Source of the DNA: Pseudomonas nitroreducens NBRC 12694 | Lineage (GTDB): Bacteria > Pseudomonadota > Gammaproteobacteria > Pseudomonadales > Pseudomonadaceae | NCBI RefSeq assembly: GCF_002091755.1 | Contig: NZ_BDAI01000002.1 | Coordinates: 310,001 to 374,000, forward strand | Length of the DNA: 64,000 nucleotides | Direction: 5' to 3' | In this document: positions 1 to 8,323 of the stretch, one piece after another | How the letters are laid out: every line of letters begins with the position of its first letter | How positions within the stretch are numbered: the first letter of the stretch is position 1 | The notes under the pieces: model-generated | Databases searched by the model: none | Told to the model about the DNA's origin: nothing | What the model saw: only the letters and a program-made list of their open reading frames with translations | Position numbers and translations under genes: made by a program

Positions 1-71
1 ATTGAAGCTTGTCATGCCTGGTTCCAGGGACATGGAGCCAGGCTTATGGGGCGACCGGAAACTTGCACAGA

Positions 72-104
72 GCCAATGGCACGTCCTTGCACGGTGCCAT
101 TGGC
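72..104 (-). terminator. Inverted repeat just after the first glycosyltransferase gene
   Basis: An 11-bp perfect inverted repeat (GCCAATGGCAC at 72-82, its complement at 94-104, 11-nt loop) begins 4 nt beyond the stop of the minus-strand glycosyltransferase. The position suits a transcription terminator, but no T-run follows on the minus strand, so it may act as an mRNA 3' stabiliser or need Rho. Confidence 0.45.
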
Positions 105-107
105 CGC

Positions 108-1394
108 TTAGTCGCTGCAGATGCCAAGAATCGCCCGCGCGGCCGACGCTGTGCCGCGCGAGGCCTGCATCTGTTCGCGTACGCTGGTCAGCCGTTGCTG
201 CATCGCCTTGTCGCAGAGCAGGTCGGCCAGTGCGCCGGGCAGCGCCGCCAGCGGGTTTTCGAAGCGCGGCAGGTAGCGCGCCACGCCCACTTCCTCGGCG
301 CGCCGGGCGTTGTCATGGCCGTCCCAGCAGTAGGGGATGATCACCGACGGCAGGCCGAAATACAGTGCCTCGCAGAAGCTGTTGTTGCCGCCGTGATGGA
401 TGAACAACTGGCATTCGCGCAGCACGGCCGGTTGCGGGTACCAGCTGTCGAGGTAGACGTTGTCGGGCACGCTGTCGTAGTGCTCGCGGTAGGCGCCGAC
501 GTTGATCAGGAAGCGGTAGGGCAGTTGCGCGACGGCATCGATCAGCTTGCGCATCATCTCGATATCGGCCGCGCCGAGGCTGCCGAAACTCACATAGATC
601 AGCGCAGCATCGTCGTGCCGCGGGAACTGCGGCGGGATATACGGCGCCTCGCTGCGCACGCAGCCGTCGAGGTACAGATAGCGCTCGGCCGGCAGCGGAT
701 TCTGGCGCTCGTAGCGCACCGGTGTGGGTGAGAGCAACAGGTTGAGCCAAGGCGAATCTTCGAGGAATTGGCCGGCGGGCAGGGCAGGGTGACCGCACTC
801 GGCGAGGAAGCGGGCGAAGCGTTCGTGCGCCGGCTTTGTCGCTTGCAGGTAGTGTTCGCGGTAGGTGGCGCAGGCTTGTGGATCGCTGCTGCTGGCGCCG
901 GACAGGTAGGGCGGCACCGCGGGGTCGGGTAGTTCGGTTTCCGCGCAGGAGATCATCCGCACCCAGGGACAGCCGGCGGCGGAGATGGCCGGGAAGCTGA
1001 CCACGTTGTCCAGCACGATGGCATCGGGCTTGAGCCGGGCGAGCAACTGCTGCAGCGGTTTTTCCGATTCGATGGCGGTATCGATGATGGCTTCCCAGGC
1101 CGGCGCCACGTAGCTGTCGATCTGCGCCAGGGGCGGCTGGTCGAAGTAGGGCACGTTGCGCTCGATGAAGCGCTCCCAGTAATGCTGGTGGTCGGCGGCG
1201 GAGAGCGGCGAGTCCAGTTGCAGCGGGTACTCGGCGAAGCCGTACTCGGCGAAGATGCCCTGGAAATGCGCATGGCAGATGAACACCGGGCGTGCGCCGA
1301 GTTCGCGCAGGGCCTGGGCGATGCCGATGCAGTTCAGCGCGGCGCCGAAACTGGCCTCGGGGAAGAAGGCGATGGTTCTTGTTCTTTGCGTCAT
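108..1394 (-). CDS. GT1-family (MGT/UGT-like) glycosyltransferase, paralogue A
   Basis: Predicted cytoplasmic GT-B glycosyltransferase of 428 aa that would move a sugar from a nucleotide sugar to a small acceptor. The N-terminal acceptor half opens with IAFFPEASFGAALN. The donor half has LIYVSFGSLG, then a signature region with WYPQPAVL, FIHHGGNNSFCEAL and CWDGHDNARR, equivalent to the HGG...DQ donor site of macrolide and flavonoid glycosyltransferases. The usual DQ pair reads DGHDN instead. It is clearly paralogous to the gene at 6524-7828, sharing SFGSLG, WYPQP, HHGGNNSF and WDGHDNA. It lies 86 bp downstream of the GntR gene on the same strand, so co-transcription is possible. ATG 1394 is preferred to the GTG at 1400; the SD is weak. 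Donor and acceptor are unknown. Confidence 0.88.
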   Translation of the reverse strand: MTQRTRTIAFFPEASFGAALNCIGIAQALRELGARPVFICHAHFQGIFAEYGFAEYPLQLDSPLSAADHQHYWERFIERNVPYFDQPPLAQIDSYVAPAWEAIIDTAIESEKPLQQLLARLKPDAIVLDNVVSFPAISAAGCPWVRMISCAETELPDPAVPPYLSGASSSDPQACATYREHYLQATKPAHERFARFLAECGHPALPAGQFLEDSPWLNLLLSPTPVRYERQNPLPAERYLYLDGCVRSEAPYIPPQFPRHDDAALIYVSFGSLGAADIEMMRKLIDAVAQLPYRFLINVGAYREHYDSVPDNVYLDSWYPQPAVLRECQLFIHHGGNNSFCEALYFGLPSVIIPYCWDGHDNARRAEEVGVARYLPRFENPLAALPGALADLLCDKAMQQRLTSVREQMQASRGTASAARAILGICSD

Positions 1395-1480
1395 GGGCAC
1401 ATCCGGGTGTTGCTCACGGGCACTGCGTGAAACTGATACTGCATTTTTTCGTTAAAAAAAACACTGTGTGAGAAAAATAA

Positions 1481-2413
1481 TCAGCGACGCCCCTGGGCGA
1501 ACGACTGTGGAATCCCGCGGTTGGCGGTCTGCGGGCGTTGCGCGAAGGACAGCCGCAGGTGCAGGCGCATCAGGTCGGCGGCGACTTCCAGCTGGCCGCG
1601 CTCGATCTGCTCGATGATTCGCAGGTGCTCGCGCAGGGCTTCCTGCAGGCGGTGCACGCTGACCATCGGCAGCAGGTTGGGCAGGCGCCGCAGACGCTGG
1701 TGCTGCAGCAGAGCGTCGCCGACGAAACGGTTGCCGCAGCCCTGGGCGATCAGCTCGTGGAAGCCGATGTCCAGCTCGCGGAACTGGGCCACGTCGAAGC
1801 GCTCGATGGGCGCCGCCAGCAGTTCCTCCATGGCCCCGCGCAGCAGGGCGAGGCGCGCCAGGTCTGGCTCGAAGCCGGGGGCGAGGAGGGCTTCGGGTTC
1901 GAGGATCAGCCGATAGCGCAGGCTGTCTTCCAGCGCTGCGAGGTTGTTCAGCAACGGGCGGAACGACCAGCTCTGCCCGGCGCCGCGCTCCAGCACCTGG
2001 TCCTCGCTGAGTTGCGCCAGGACCTTCTGTGCCGCGACTCGGCCGATGTCGTAGCGGCGCATCAGCTCGCTGGCGCTCAGGCTGTTGCCCAGGCGACCGG
2101 CCATGCGATCCCTCAGTACCGAGGCGGCCAGGGCTTCTTCCTCGGCCTGGGGCAATGCCGAGCCGAGCACCTGGGCGGACGGATCGGCGGCGAGGCGATA
2201 GCCCTTGCCCGGCTCGTGGGCCACCAGTTGCTGCTCCTGCAGCAGGTCGAGCCCGGCGCGGATCAGCGTGCGCGACACGCCGAAGGTGCGCGCCAGTTGC
2301 TGCTCGGACAAGGCGTCGCCATCGGCGAGACCGGTGTCCTGGGCATGCTCGATGATCCGCCGGGCCAGTTCCAGGTGGTTGGTGCGCGGTCTTTTCTCGG
2401 TGTCCTTGCTCAA
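1481..2413 (-). CDS. GntR-family regulator with two winged-HTH segments and an FCD-like domain
   Basis: Predicted ligand-responsive DNA-binding regulator of 310 aa. The first winged HTH (about residues 13-75) contains SEQQLARTFGVSRTLIRAGL and GKGYRL. A second wHTH-like segment (about 92-155) contains SASELMRRYDIGRVAAQKVL followed by LERGAGQSW. The C-terminal helical part (about 165-300) with ELDIGFHELIAQGCGN and LREHLRIIEQIERG fits an FCD effector domain. I chose the TTG at 2413 because GGAGAG stands about 7 nt upstream; the frame stays open to 2491 but without a comparable site. It is divergent from the ABC/glycosyltransferase operon that starts at 2613, so it most likely controls that operon and itself. 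Effector unknown, possibly the imported amine. Confidence 0.85.
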   Translation of the reverse strand: MSKDTEKRPRTNHLELARRIIEHAQDTGLADGDALSEQQLARTFGVSRTLIRAGLDLLQEQQLVAHEPGKGYRLAADPSAQVLGSALPQAEEEALAASVLRDRMAGRLGNSLSASELMRRYDIGRVAAQKVLAQLSEDQVLERGAGQSWSFRPLLNNLAALEDSLRYRLILEPEALLAPGFEPDLARLALLRGAMEELLAAPIERFDVAQFRELDIGFHELIAQGCGNRFVGDALLQHQRLRRLPNLLPMVSVHRLQEALREHLRIIEQIERGQLEVAADLMRLHLRLSFAQRPQTANRGIPQSFAQGRR

Positions 2414-2506
2414 GCGGCTTCTCTCCGGCAGGCGTCGCAGGCTTGTGGGCGCGGGGCGCCCCCTTATGCCACAGCGAGGAGGGTCCAACAAGAATGCAAG
2501 AAATGG

Positions 2507-2535
2507 TTGACTTCGCCAGTGGTTCAGTTTTTATT
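2507..2535 (+). promoter_or_regulatory. Candidate sigma70-type promoter for the ABC operon
   Basis: TTGACT at 2507-2512 and TTTATT at 2530-2535 are separated by 17 bp, in an AT-rich pocket of an otherwise GC-rich sequence. They lie upstream of the importer operon and between two divergent genes. The -10 matches the consensus at only 4 of 6 bases, so this is a suggestion. Confidence 0.3.
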
Positions 2536-2612
2536 TTGAAAAAAAGACATGTAGTACGCTTTTCGTTCCGCTGCCGTTGACACACAAAAACAACCATCGT
2601 CAGGTGCGCAAG

Positions 2613-3662
2613 ATGAAGCTGAAGACCATGCTCTACGCAGGGGCAACCCTCGCGCTCACGCTGTCCGCCACCACGGCCAGCGCCAAGGATCTGGTGATCT
2701 CCATCTGGGACGGCTACATGGCCCCGGACAACCTGGAGAAGTTCCAGAAGGCCACAGGCCTTGAAGCCGACAAATCCCTCCACGCCACCAACGAAGAAAT
2801 CATGGGCAAGCTCATGGCTTCCGGTGGCGAAGGCTATGACGTGGTGTTCGTCTCTTCGCCCTTTGCCGAGATCCTGCACAAGCAGGGCCTGCTCGCCGAG
2901 ATCGATCCGGCCAAGGTTCCGAACCTGAAGAATCTCTACCCCGAAGCGCAGAAGCTCGAGTACGACGTCGGCAACCACTTCTCCGTGCCCTACACCTGGG
3001 GCACCACCGGCATCTGCTACCGCTCGGACAAGGTCAGCCCGGCGCCTTCGAGCTGGAGCGACCTGCTCAAGCCCTCCGACGCCCTCAAGGGCAAGACCAC
3101 CATGCTGGCCACCGACCGCTGGCTGCTCGGCGCCGGCTTCCTCGCCAACGGCTGGTCGGTGAACGACGGCAACCCGGACCAGATCAACGCGGTGCGCGAC
3201 CAGTTGATCGCCACCAAGAAGCGCCTGCTGTCCTTCGACGACACCACCTTCTACTCCAAGCTGGCTTCGGGCGAGGCGCTGATGGCCCACGCCTGGGATG
3301 GCTGGTGCAACTACGGCACCCAGGCCAACGAGTCGATCAAGTTCGTCGTGCCCAAGGAAGGTTCCGACCTCTGGGTGGACACCATGGTCGTGCTGAAAAG
3401 CTCGAAGAACCCCGACGCCGCCTACCGCTTCATCAACTACATGCTGGAGCCGGCGAACCACGCCTGGGTCGCGGAGAACATCCTCTACAAGGTGCCCAAC
3501 CAGGCGGCGATGGCGACCCTGAAGCCGGACCTGCTGGCCAAGTACCCCAACCTCACCACCACGCCGGCCGAGCTGGTCAAGCAGCAACAACTGCGTGACG
3601 TGGGTGGCTCGACGCAGAAGGCGTACACCCGCGCCGTAACGGAAATCATGGCCGCGCAGTAA
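2613..3662 (+). CDS. Periplasmic binding protein of a polyamine-type ABC importer (PotD/PotF family)
   Basis: Secreted solute-binding protein of 349 aa. The signal peptide is MKLKTMLYAGATLALTLSAT..., probably cleaved after ASA (residue 24). The mature start DLVISIWDGYMAPDNLEKFQ and later VPYTWGTTGICYR match the PotD/PotF fold that delivers spermidine or putrescine to a PotABC transporter. I start at ATG 2613, with AGGTG 6 nt upstream, and not at the TTG at 2577, because only this start puts the signal peptide at the N-terminus. It is the first gene of the operon that carries both permeases and the ATPase. The substrate could be a polyamine or another amine or amino-sugar; the downstream glycosyltransferase, cupins and kinase suggest something unusual. 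Confidence 0.93.
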   Translation: MKLKTMLYAGATLALTLSATTASAKDLVISIWDGYMAPDNLEKFQKATGLEADKSLHATNEEIMGKLMASGGEGYDVVFVSSPFAEILHKQGLLAEIDPAKVPNLKNLYPEAQKLEYDVGNHFSVPYTWGTTGICYRSDKVSPAPSSWSDLLKPSDALKGKTTMLATDRWLLGAGFLANGWSVNDGNPDQINAVRDQLIATKKRLLSFDDTTFYSKLASGEALMAHAWDGWCNYGTQANESIKFVVPKEGSDLWVDTMVVLKSSKNPDAAYRFINYMLEPANHAWVAENILYKVPNQAAMATLKPDLLAKYPNLTTTPAELVKQQQLRDVGGSTQKAYTRAVTEIMAAQ

Positions 3663-3751
3663 GGCCGATGGGGCGTCGCACTGGCGCCCCGCAATTCTCT
3701 CCGGAATAACCCTGAAGCACCCCGCCTGGCGTGGGGTTGGGGGAACTACGC

Positions 3752-4624
3752 ATGACCGCTTTATCCGCCGACCGCAAATTGTCGGCCTGGCTGCTCGCGC
3801 CCGGTCTGGGCTGGCTGGCCCTGTTCCTGCTGCTGCCGTGCCTGCTGGTGTTGGTCTACAGCTTCCTCGAGCGCGGTGCCTACGGCGGCATCGACTACGT
3901 GTTCACCTGGGAAAACTACCGCCGCGCGGTGGACCCGCTGTACCTCGACATCCTCCTGCGCTCGGCGAAGATCGCCGGCCTGGCCATGCTGTTCGCGGTG
4001 ATCATCGGCTACCCGGCGGCCTACGCCATCACCCGCACCACGCCGCGCCGGCAGGCGGTGTACCTGTTCCTGGTGATGCTGCCGTTCTGGAGCAACTACC
4101 TGATCCGCACCTACGCCTGGATCGTCCTGCTCAACCGCGAAGGCCTGCTCAACCGCCTGTTCAGCCTGCTGGGCTACAGCGGCGAGCCGATCAGCCTGCT
4201 CTACACCGACGCCACCGTGGTGCTCGGGCTGGTCTACAACTACATCCCCTTCGTCATCCTCGCCATCTACAGCTCGCTGTCGCGCATCGACAATGAGCTC
4301 TGGGAAGCCTCGCGGGACCTTGGCGCGTCCGGCTGGACCACTTTTCGCCGGGTGATCCTGCCGCTCTCGGTGCCCGGCGTGGCGGCCGGCGCGGTGTTTG
4401 TCTTCGTGCTCTCCATCGGCAACTTCATCACCGCCGACCTGCTGGGCGGCAAGCAGGTGCAGATGGTCGGCAACCTGATCTACGCACAGTTCCTTACCGC
4501 GCGGGACTGGCCGTTCGGCGCGGCGCTGAGCTTCTTCCTGATCGGCATCATGCTGCTCCTGCTGTTCATCCAGGCCATGGTCTCGCGCCGGGCCCAGGGC
4601 GCGGAGGGCGAACGCCATGCGTAA
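3752..4624 (+). CDS. ABC transporter inner-membrane permease (PotB/PotH type)
   Basis: Membrane permease of 290 aa with about six transmembrane helices, e.g. LGWLALFLLLPCLLVLVYSF near the N-terminus and FFLIGIMLLLLFIQAM near the C-terminus. The EAA loop that contacts the ATPase reads ELWEASRDLGASGWTTFRRV. The family moves polyamines with the neighbouring binding protein and ATPase. ATG 3752 is chosen because GGGGGA lies just upstream; a GTG at 3731 is in frame but lacks an SD. The 3' end overlaps the next permease by 8 bp, a sign of translational coupling. Confidence 0.93.
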   Translation: MTALSADRKLSAWLLAPGLGWLALFLLLPCLLVLVYSFLERGAYGGIDYVFTWENYRRAVDPLYLDILLRSAKIAGLAMLFAVIIGYPAAYAITRTTPRRQAVYLFLVMLPFWSNYLIRTYAWIVLLNREGLLNRLFSLLGYSGEPISLLYTDATVVLGLVYNYIPFVILAIYSSLSRIDNELWEASRDLGASGWTTFRRVILPLSVPGVAAGAVFVFVLSIGNFITADLLGGKQVQMVGNLIYAQFLTARDWPFGAALSFFLIGIMLLLLFIQAMVSRRAQGAEGERHA

Positions 4625-5420
4625 TCCCTCCGGCATTGCCCTCGGCACGCACCTGTGGCTGGTGTACGCCTTCCTCTATGTACCGATCCTGGTGCTGATC
4701 CTGCTGTCGTTCAACGCCAGCGGCCTGCCCACCGCGTGGGGCGGCGCATCGCTGAAGTGGTACGCCAAGCTGCTGGCCAATGCCTCGATCCAGCACGCGG
4801 CGCTGAACACGCTGATCGTTGCACTGACCTCCACCTTCATCGCCTGCGTGCTCGGCACGTTGCTCGCTCTCGGCGTGGAGATGCGCGCCCGCAGCAGCGG
4901 CAAGAAGGGCAGCAACATCGCCGACACCCTGCTGATGGCGCCGATGATCATCCCCGACATCGTCCTGGCCATCGCGCTGCTGAGCTTTTTCAACCTGCTG
5001 AAGATGAGCCTGGGGCTGCACTCGATCATCCTCAGCCACGTGGTGTTCAACATCGCCTTCGTCTGCGCGGTGGTGCGTACCCGCCTCAAGCACTTCGACT
5101 ATTCGATCCTCGAAGCGTCCATCGACCTGGGCGCCGGCTGGTTCACCACCGCGCGCCGGGTGCTGCTGCCGGCAATCTTCCCCGGCGTGCTGGCCGGCGG
5201 GCTGCTGGCGTTCACCCTGTCGGTGGACGAATTCATCATCGCTTTCTTCAACTCCGGCTCCGGCAGCGCCTCCACCACGCTGCCGATGCAGATCTATTCG
5301 ATGATCCGCTTCGGCGTGACCCCGGAAATCAACGCCCTCGCCACCCTGGTGATGCTGGTCAGCTTCACCGCGCTGTTCGCCTCCCAACGTCTGAACAAGG
5401 TGCCCAAAGCCCATGACTAA
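4617..5420 (+). CDS. ABC transporter inner-membrane permease (PotC/PotI type)
   Basis: Second permease of 267 aa, forming the transmembrane heterodimer with the previous gene. The N-terminal helix WLVYAFLYVPILVLILLSF and the EAA loop SILEASIDLGAGWFTTARRV are typical. Its start lies inside the previous gene (8-bp overlap), and its own stop overlaps the ATPase start by 8 bp (ATGACTAA), so the three transport genes are translationally coupled. Subunit role is clear; the substrate is inferred only from family. Confidence 0.93.
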   Translation: MRNPSGIALGTHLWLVYAFLYVPILVLILLSFNASGLPTAWGGASLKWYAKLLANASIQHAALNTLIVALTSTFIACVLGTLLALGVEMRARSSGKKGSNIADTLLMAPMIIPDIVLAIALLSFFNLLKMSLGLHSIILSHVVFNIAFVCAVVRTRLKHFDYSILEASIDLGAGWFTTARRVLLPAIFPGVLAGGLLAFTLSVDEFIIAFFNSGSGSASTTLPMQIYSMIRFGVTPEINALATLVMLVSFTALFASQRLNKVPKAHD

Positions 5421-6492
5421 GTCATCCGACCTGCTCGTGCTGGAGCAGGTGAGCAAATCCTACGGCGAGGGCCTGACGGCGGTGGACCAGGTGTCCCTGG
5501 CGATCCGCGAGAACGAGTTCTTCGCGCTGCTCGGCCCGTCCGGCTGCGGCAAGACCACCCTGATGCGGATGATCGCCGGCTTCGAGACGCCCAGTTCCGG
5601 CGCCATCTATCTCAACGGCCAGGACATCTCGCCGCTGCCGCCGAACAAGCGCCCGCTGAACCTGATGTTCCAGTCCTACGCGCTGTTCCCCAACATGACC
5701 GTGCGCGGCAACATCGCCTACGGCCTGGAGATGGAGAAGCTGCCCGCTGGCGAAATCCGCCAGCGCGTCGACGCGGTGCTGGACACCGCGCAGCTCGGCC
5801 CGCTGGCCAACCGCCGGCCGGACCAACTCTCCGGCGGCCAGCGCCAGCGCGTCGCCCTGGCCCGCGCCTTGGTCAAACGCCCGCGCGTGCTGCTGCTGGA
5901 CGAACCCCTCGGCGCGCTGGACAAGAAGCTGCGCGAGAAGATGCAGCTGGAACTCAAGCGCCTGCAGCACGAGAGCGGCATCACCTTCATCATGGTCACC
6001 CACGACCAGGAAGAAGCCCTGGTGATGTCCGACCGCATGGCCGTGCTGCGGGACGGCAAGGTCTGCCAGTGCGGCAGCCCCAGCGAACTCTACGAGAACC
6101 CGGGCAGCCGCTTCGTCGCCGACTTCATCGGCGTCAGCAACCTGATCGAGGGCCGGCGCGTGGGCACCAATCGCCTGCAGGCCGGCGACCAGGTGCTGAG
6201 CATCGAGACCACCGCCGAGTCCAGCCCCGAGAGCGTGACCCTCGCGCTGCGCCCGGAGCGCCTGCGCGTGCTGACCGATGCCACGCCTGCCACTGACAAC
6301 CAGATCCAGGGCCAGGTGGCGGAGGTCGCCTACCACGGTCTGGACACCAACCTGCACGTGAACACGGCGCTGTCGAGCAAGCCGCTGATCGTCCGCGTGC
6401 CGTCCTCGGACTACGACTTCCTCCGCCTCGCCGCCGGCATGCCGGTGCGCCTGGGCTGGGATGCGCGGCACGGCCGCGTGCTGACTCACTGA
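5413..6492 (+). CDS. ABC transporter ATPase (PotA type)
   Basis: Cytoplasmic ATPase of 359 aa that powers the importer. Walker A is GPSGCGKTT (residues 41-49), the signature is LSGGQRQRV, Walker B is VLLLDEPLGALD and the switch histidine is in MVTHDQEEAL. The C-terminal third holds the TOBE-like regulatory domain, with VTLALRPERLRV and a closing region near SSDYDFLRLAAG. Length and order match PotA/PotG proteins. The gap to the next gene, a glycosyltransferase, is only 31 bp and contains just an AGGAGAG ribosome site, which argues that transport and glycosyltransfer share one transcript. Confidence 0.94.
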   Translation: MTKSSDLLVLEQVSKSYGEGLTAVDQVSLAIRENEFFALLGPSGCGKTTLMRMIAGFETPSSGAIYLNGQDISPLPPNKRPLNLMFQSYALFPNMTVRGNIAYGLEMEKLPAGEIRQRVDAVLDTAQLGPLANRRPDQLSGGQRQRVALARALVKRPRVLLLDEPLGALDKKLREKMQLELKRLQHESGITFIMVTHDQEEALVMSDRMAVLRDGKVCQCGSPSELYENPGSRFVADFIGVSNLIEGRRVGTNRLQAGDQVLSIETTAESSPESVTLALRPERLRVLTDATPATDNQIQGQVAEVAYHGLDTNLHVNTALSSKPLIVRVPSSDYDFLRLAAGMPVRLGWDARHGRVLTH

Positions 6493-6523
6493 TTGCCAAG
6501 AACAAGACCTACAGGAGAGCACC

Positions 6524-7828
6524 ATGAGTAGTGAACGCAAGGTCATCGCCTTCTTCCCCGAGGCCGCCTACGGCCCGGCCCTCAACTCCGTCGGCATCGC
6601 CCAGGCCTGCGAGGCGCTGGGGCACAAGGCGGTGTTCCTCACCGATCCGGGGATGACCGGAGTGTATTCTGCCTACGGCTTCGAGGAGCACTACGTGAAC
6701 ATGTCCGAGCCGATGCCGGCCGAGGAGATGGCGCGCTACTGGACCGACTTCATCAACGGCCACATCCCCAACTTCCGCAAGGCGCCGATCGACCAGCTCG
6801 ACAACTACGTGAAGGAGTGCTGGGAGGCCATCGTCTCCACAGCCAAGTGGGCGCAGAAGGAGCTGCCGGCGATCCTCGACAGGATCAAGCCGGACCTGAT
6901 CTGCGTGGACAACGTGATCCTCTTCCCGGCCATCAAGCACTACGGCAAGCCGTGGGTGCGGATCATCTCCTGCTCGGAGAACGAGGTGCACGACCCGGAT
7001 ATTCCGCCGTATCTGTCGGGCATGAGCGTGGACGACAAGGAGGGCCACGCGCGCTTCCAGAAACGCTTCGAGGAGGTGATCGCGCCGATCCACGCCGACT
7101 TCAACGACTTCCTCGCCCAGTGTGGCGAGCGACCGTACCCGCTGGGCACCTTCTTCGAAGAGTCGCCCTACATGAACCTGTTGCTGTACCCGGACCCGGT
7201 TAAGTTCCAGCGCCGCCATCCGCTGCCGGCGCGGCAGTTCCACTACCTGCAGGGTTGCGTGCGCACCGACAAGCCCTACGAGATTCCGCAGTTCAAGGCG
7301 CACAACGACAAGCCGCTGCTGTACGTCAGCTTCGGCAGCCTCGGCTCGGGCGATGTCGACCTGCTCAAGCGCCTGGTCACCGCTATCGGCAAGCTGCCGT
7401 ACCGCGCGCTGTTCAATGTCGGCGAGCACGTGGAGAAATACGACGACCTGCCGGACAACGTGATCGTTTCCAACTGGTACCCGCAGCCCTCGGTGATCGC
7501 TCAGGTCGACGGGGTGATCCACCACGGCGGCAACAACAGCTTCACCGAGTGCCTGTTCTTCGGTAAGCCGGCCATCGTCATGCCCTACGTCTGGGACGGC
7601 CACGACAACGCCATGCGTGCCCAGGAAAGCGGCCACGGCCTGCGCATGGACCGCTACGACTGGAGCGAGGAAGACCTGGCGCGCAACATTGCCCAACTGC
7701 TCGGCGATGACCTGATGAAAGAGCGCCTGGCGCGCACCAGCGACTACATGCGCTCGCGCAAGGGCCCGGAAGACGCCGCGCGCATCCTCGACCAACTGAT
7801 GGGTGGCAAGGCGGTGAGCCATGGCTGA
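6524..7828 (+). CDS. GT1-family (MGT/UGT-like) glycosyltransferase, paralogue B
   Basis: GT-B glycosyltransferase of 434 aa, paralogous to the gene at 108-1394. Visible blocks: VIAFFPEAAYGPALN, LLYVSFGSLGSGDVD, NWYPQPSVIAQVDGVIHHGG, FTECLFFGKP and YVWDGHDNAMRA. These are the nucleotide-sugar site of GT1 enzymes, with DGHDN where DQ is usual. AGGAGAG lies 6 nt before the ATG. The stop overlaps the first cupin gene by 8 bp. Co-transcription with an amine-type importer suggests it glycosylates the imported compound or a derivative; that is an inference. No signal peptide is seen, so it should act in the cytoplasm. Confidence 0.92.
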   Translation: MSSERKVIAFFPEAAYGPALNSVGIAQACEALGHKAVFLTDPGMTGVYSAYGFEEHYVNMSEPMPAEEMARYWTDFINGHIPNFRKAPIDQLDNYVKECWEAIVSTAKWAQKELPAILDRIKPDLICVDNVILFPAIKHYGKPWVRIISCSENEVHDPDIPPYLSGMSVDDKEGHARFQKRFEEVIAPIHADFNDFLAQCGERPYPLGTFFEESPYMNLLLYPDPVKFQRRHPLPARQFHYLQGCVRTDKPYEIPQFKAHNDKPLLYVSFGSLGSGDVDLLKRLVTAIGKLPYRALFNVGEHVEKYDDLPDNVIVSNWYPQPSVIAQVDGVIHHGGNNSFTECLFFGKPAIVMPYVWDGHDNAMRAQESGHGLRMDRYDWSEEDLARNIAQLLGDDLMKERLARTSDYMRSRKGPEDAARILDQLMGGKAVSHG

Positions 7829-8186
7829 GTTCAAGGCCGACAGCACGGCGCCGCACATTCGCGGCGCCCGCGAGTACGACGACCTGGTGGACTGGGGCGT
7901 GCAGTCCGATGCGCTGGAGGGCGTCTCGCACTCCAGCGGGCGCCTGCTGTTCAAGGGGCCGAACAACAGTCCCGAGACCGGTCTGTGGGTCTGTACCCCC
8001 GGCCGCTGGCGGCTGTCGATCCCGCGCGACGAGCTCTGCCATTTCGTTGCCGGCCGCGCCACCTACCGCTCCGACGAGGGCGAAGTGATCGAGGTCGAGC
8101 CCGACACCCTGGTGCTGTTCCCGGCCGGCTGGACCGGCGAATGCACCGTGCACACCACACTCCGCAACCTCTACATGTTGGCGTGA
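7821..8186 (+). CDS. Small cupin protein (DUF861/EutQ-like), copy 1
   Basis: Single-domain cupin of 121 aa. It contains LWVCTPGRWRLSIPRDELCHFVAG, of which DELCHFVAGRATY and GEVIEVEPDTLVLFPAGW are the two barrel motifs of the Cupin_3 (DUF861) family. The conserved Glu of motif 1 is present (E followed by six residues and G), but the usual HxH is not, so the metal site must differ or be absent. It starts inside the glycosyltransferase gene (8-bp overlap). Cupins of this kind often sit beside amine or amino-acid catabolic genes; the activity here is unknown. Copy 2 follows after an inserted palindromic repeat. Confidence 0.85.
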   Translation: MAEFKADSTAPHIRGAREYDDLVDWGVQSDALEGVSHSSGRLLFKGPNNSPETGLWVCTPGRWRLSIPRDELCHFVAGRATYRSDEGEVIEVEPDTLVLFPAGWTGECTVHTTLRNLYMLA

Positions 8187-8190
8187 TTTC

Positions 8191-8278
8191 GTAGGGCGCA
8201 TAACGCCTCAAGCGTTATCCGCCATCGACCTTGCGCCGAAGCTGTCGGCGGATAACCGCAAGCGGTTATTCGCCCTAC
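8191..8278. repeat. Palindromic intergenic repeat, family A, full double copy
   Basis: GTAGGGCGCATAACGC at 8191 is mirrored by TTATTCGCCCTAC ending at 8278. Each arm is itself a small palindrome (ATAACGC-ctcaa-GCGTTAT and ATAACCGC-aa-GCGGTTAT), giving a REP/BIME-like structure. It sits between the two cupin genes, inside the presumed operon. Related copies occur at 17686-17761 and, partly, at 11969-12006. Confidence 0.8.
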
Positions 8279-8323
8279 GCCTTAACCGGCTGCCCGTGCG
8301 GGTGGCCATCGCTGGAGAAAGAC

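Noticed and set aside
9..731. 240-aa plus-strand frame at the left edge
   Set aside because: It is antisense to the glycosyltransferase gene, which has clear GT1 motifs; the frame shows no protein family features.
1452..3590. 712-aa open frame on the minus strand
   Set aside because: It runs across the GntR gene in another frame and antisense to the binding-protein gene. It is a shadow of third-position GC bias.
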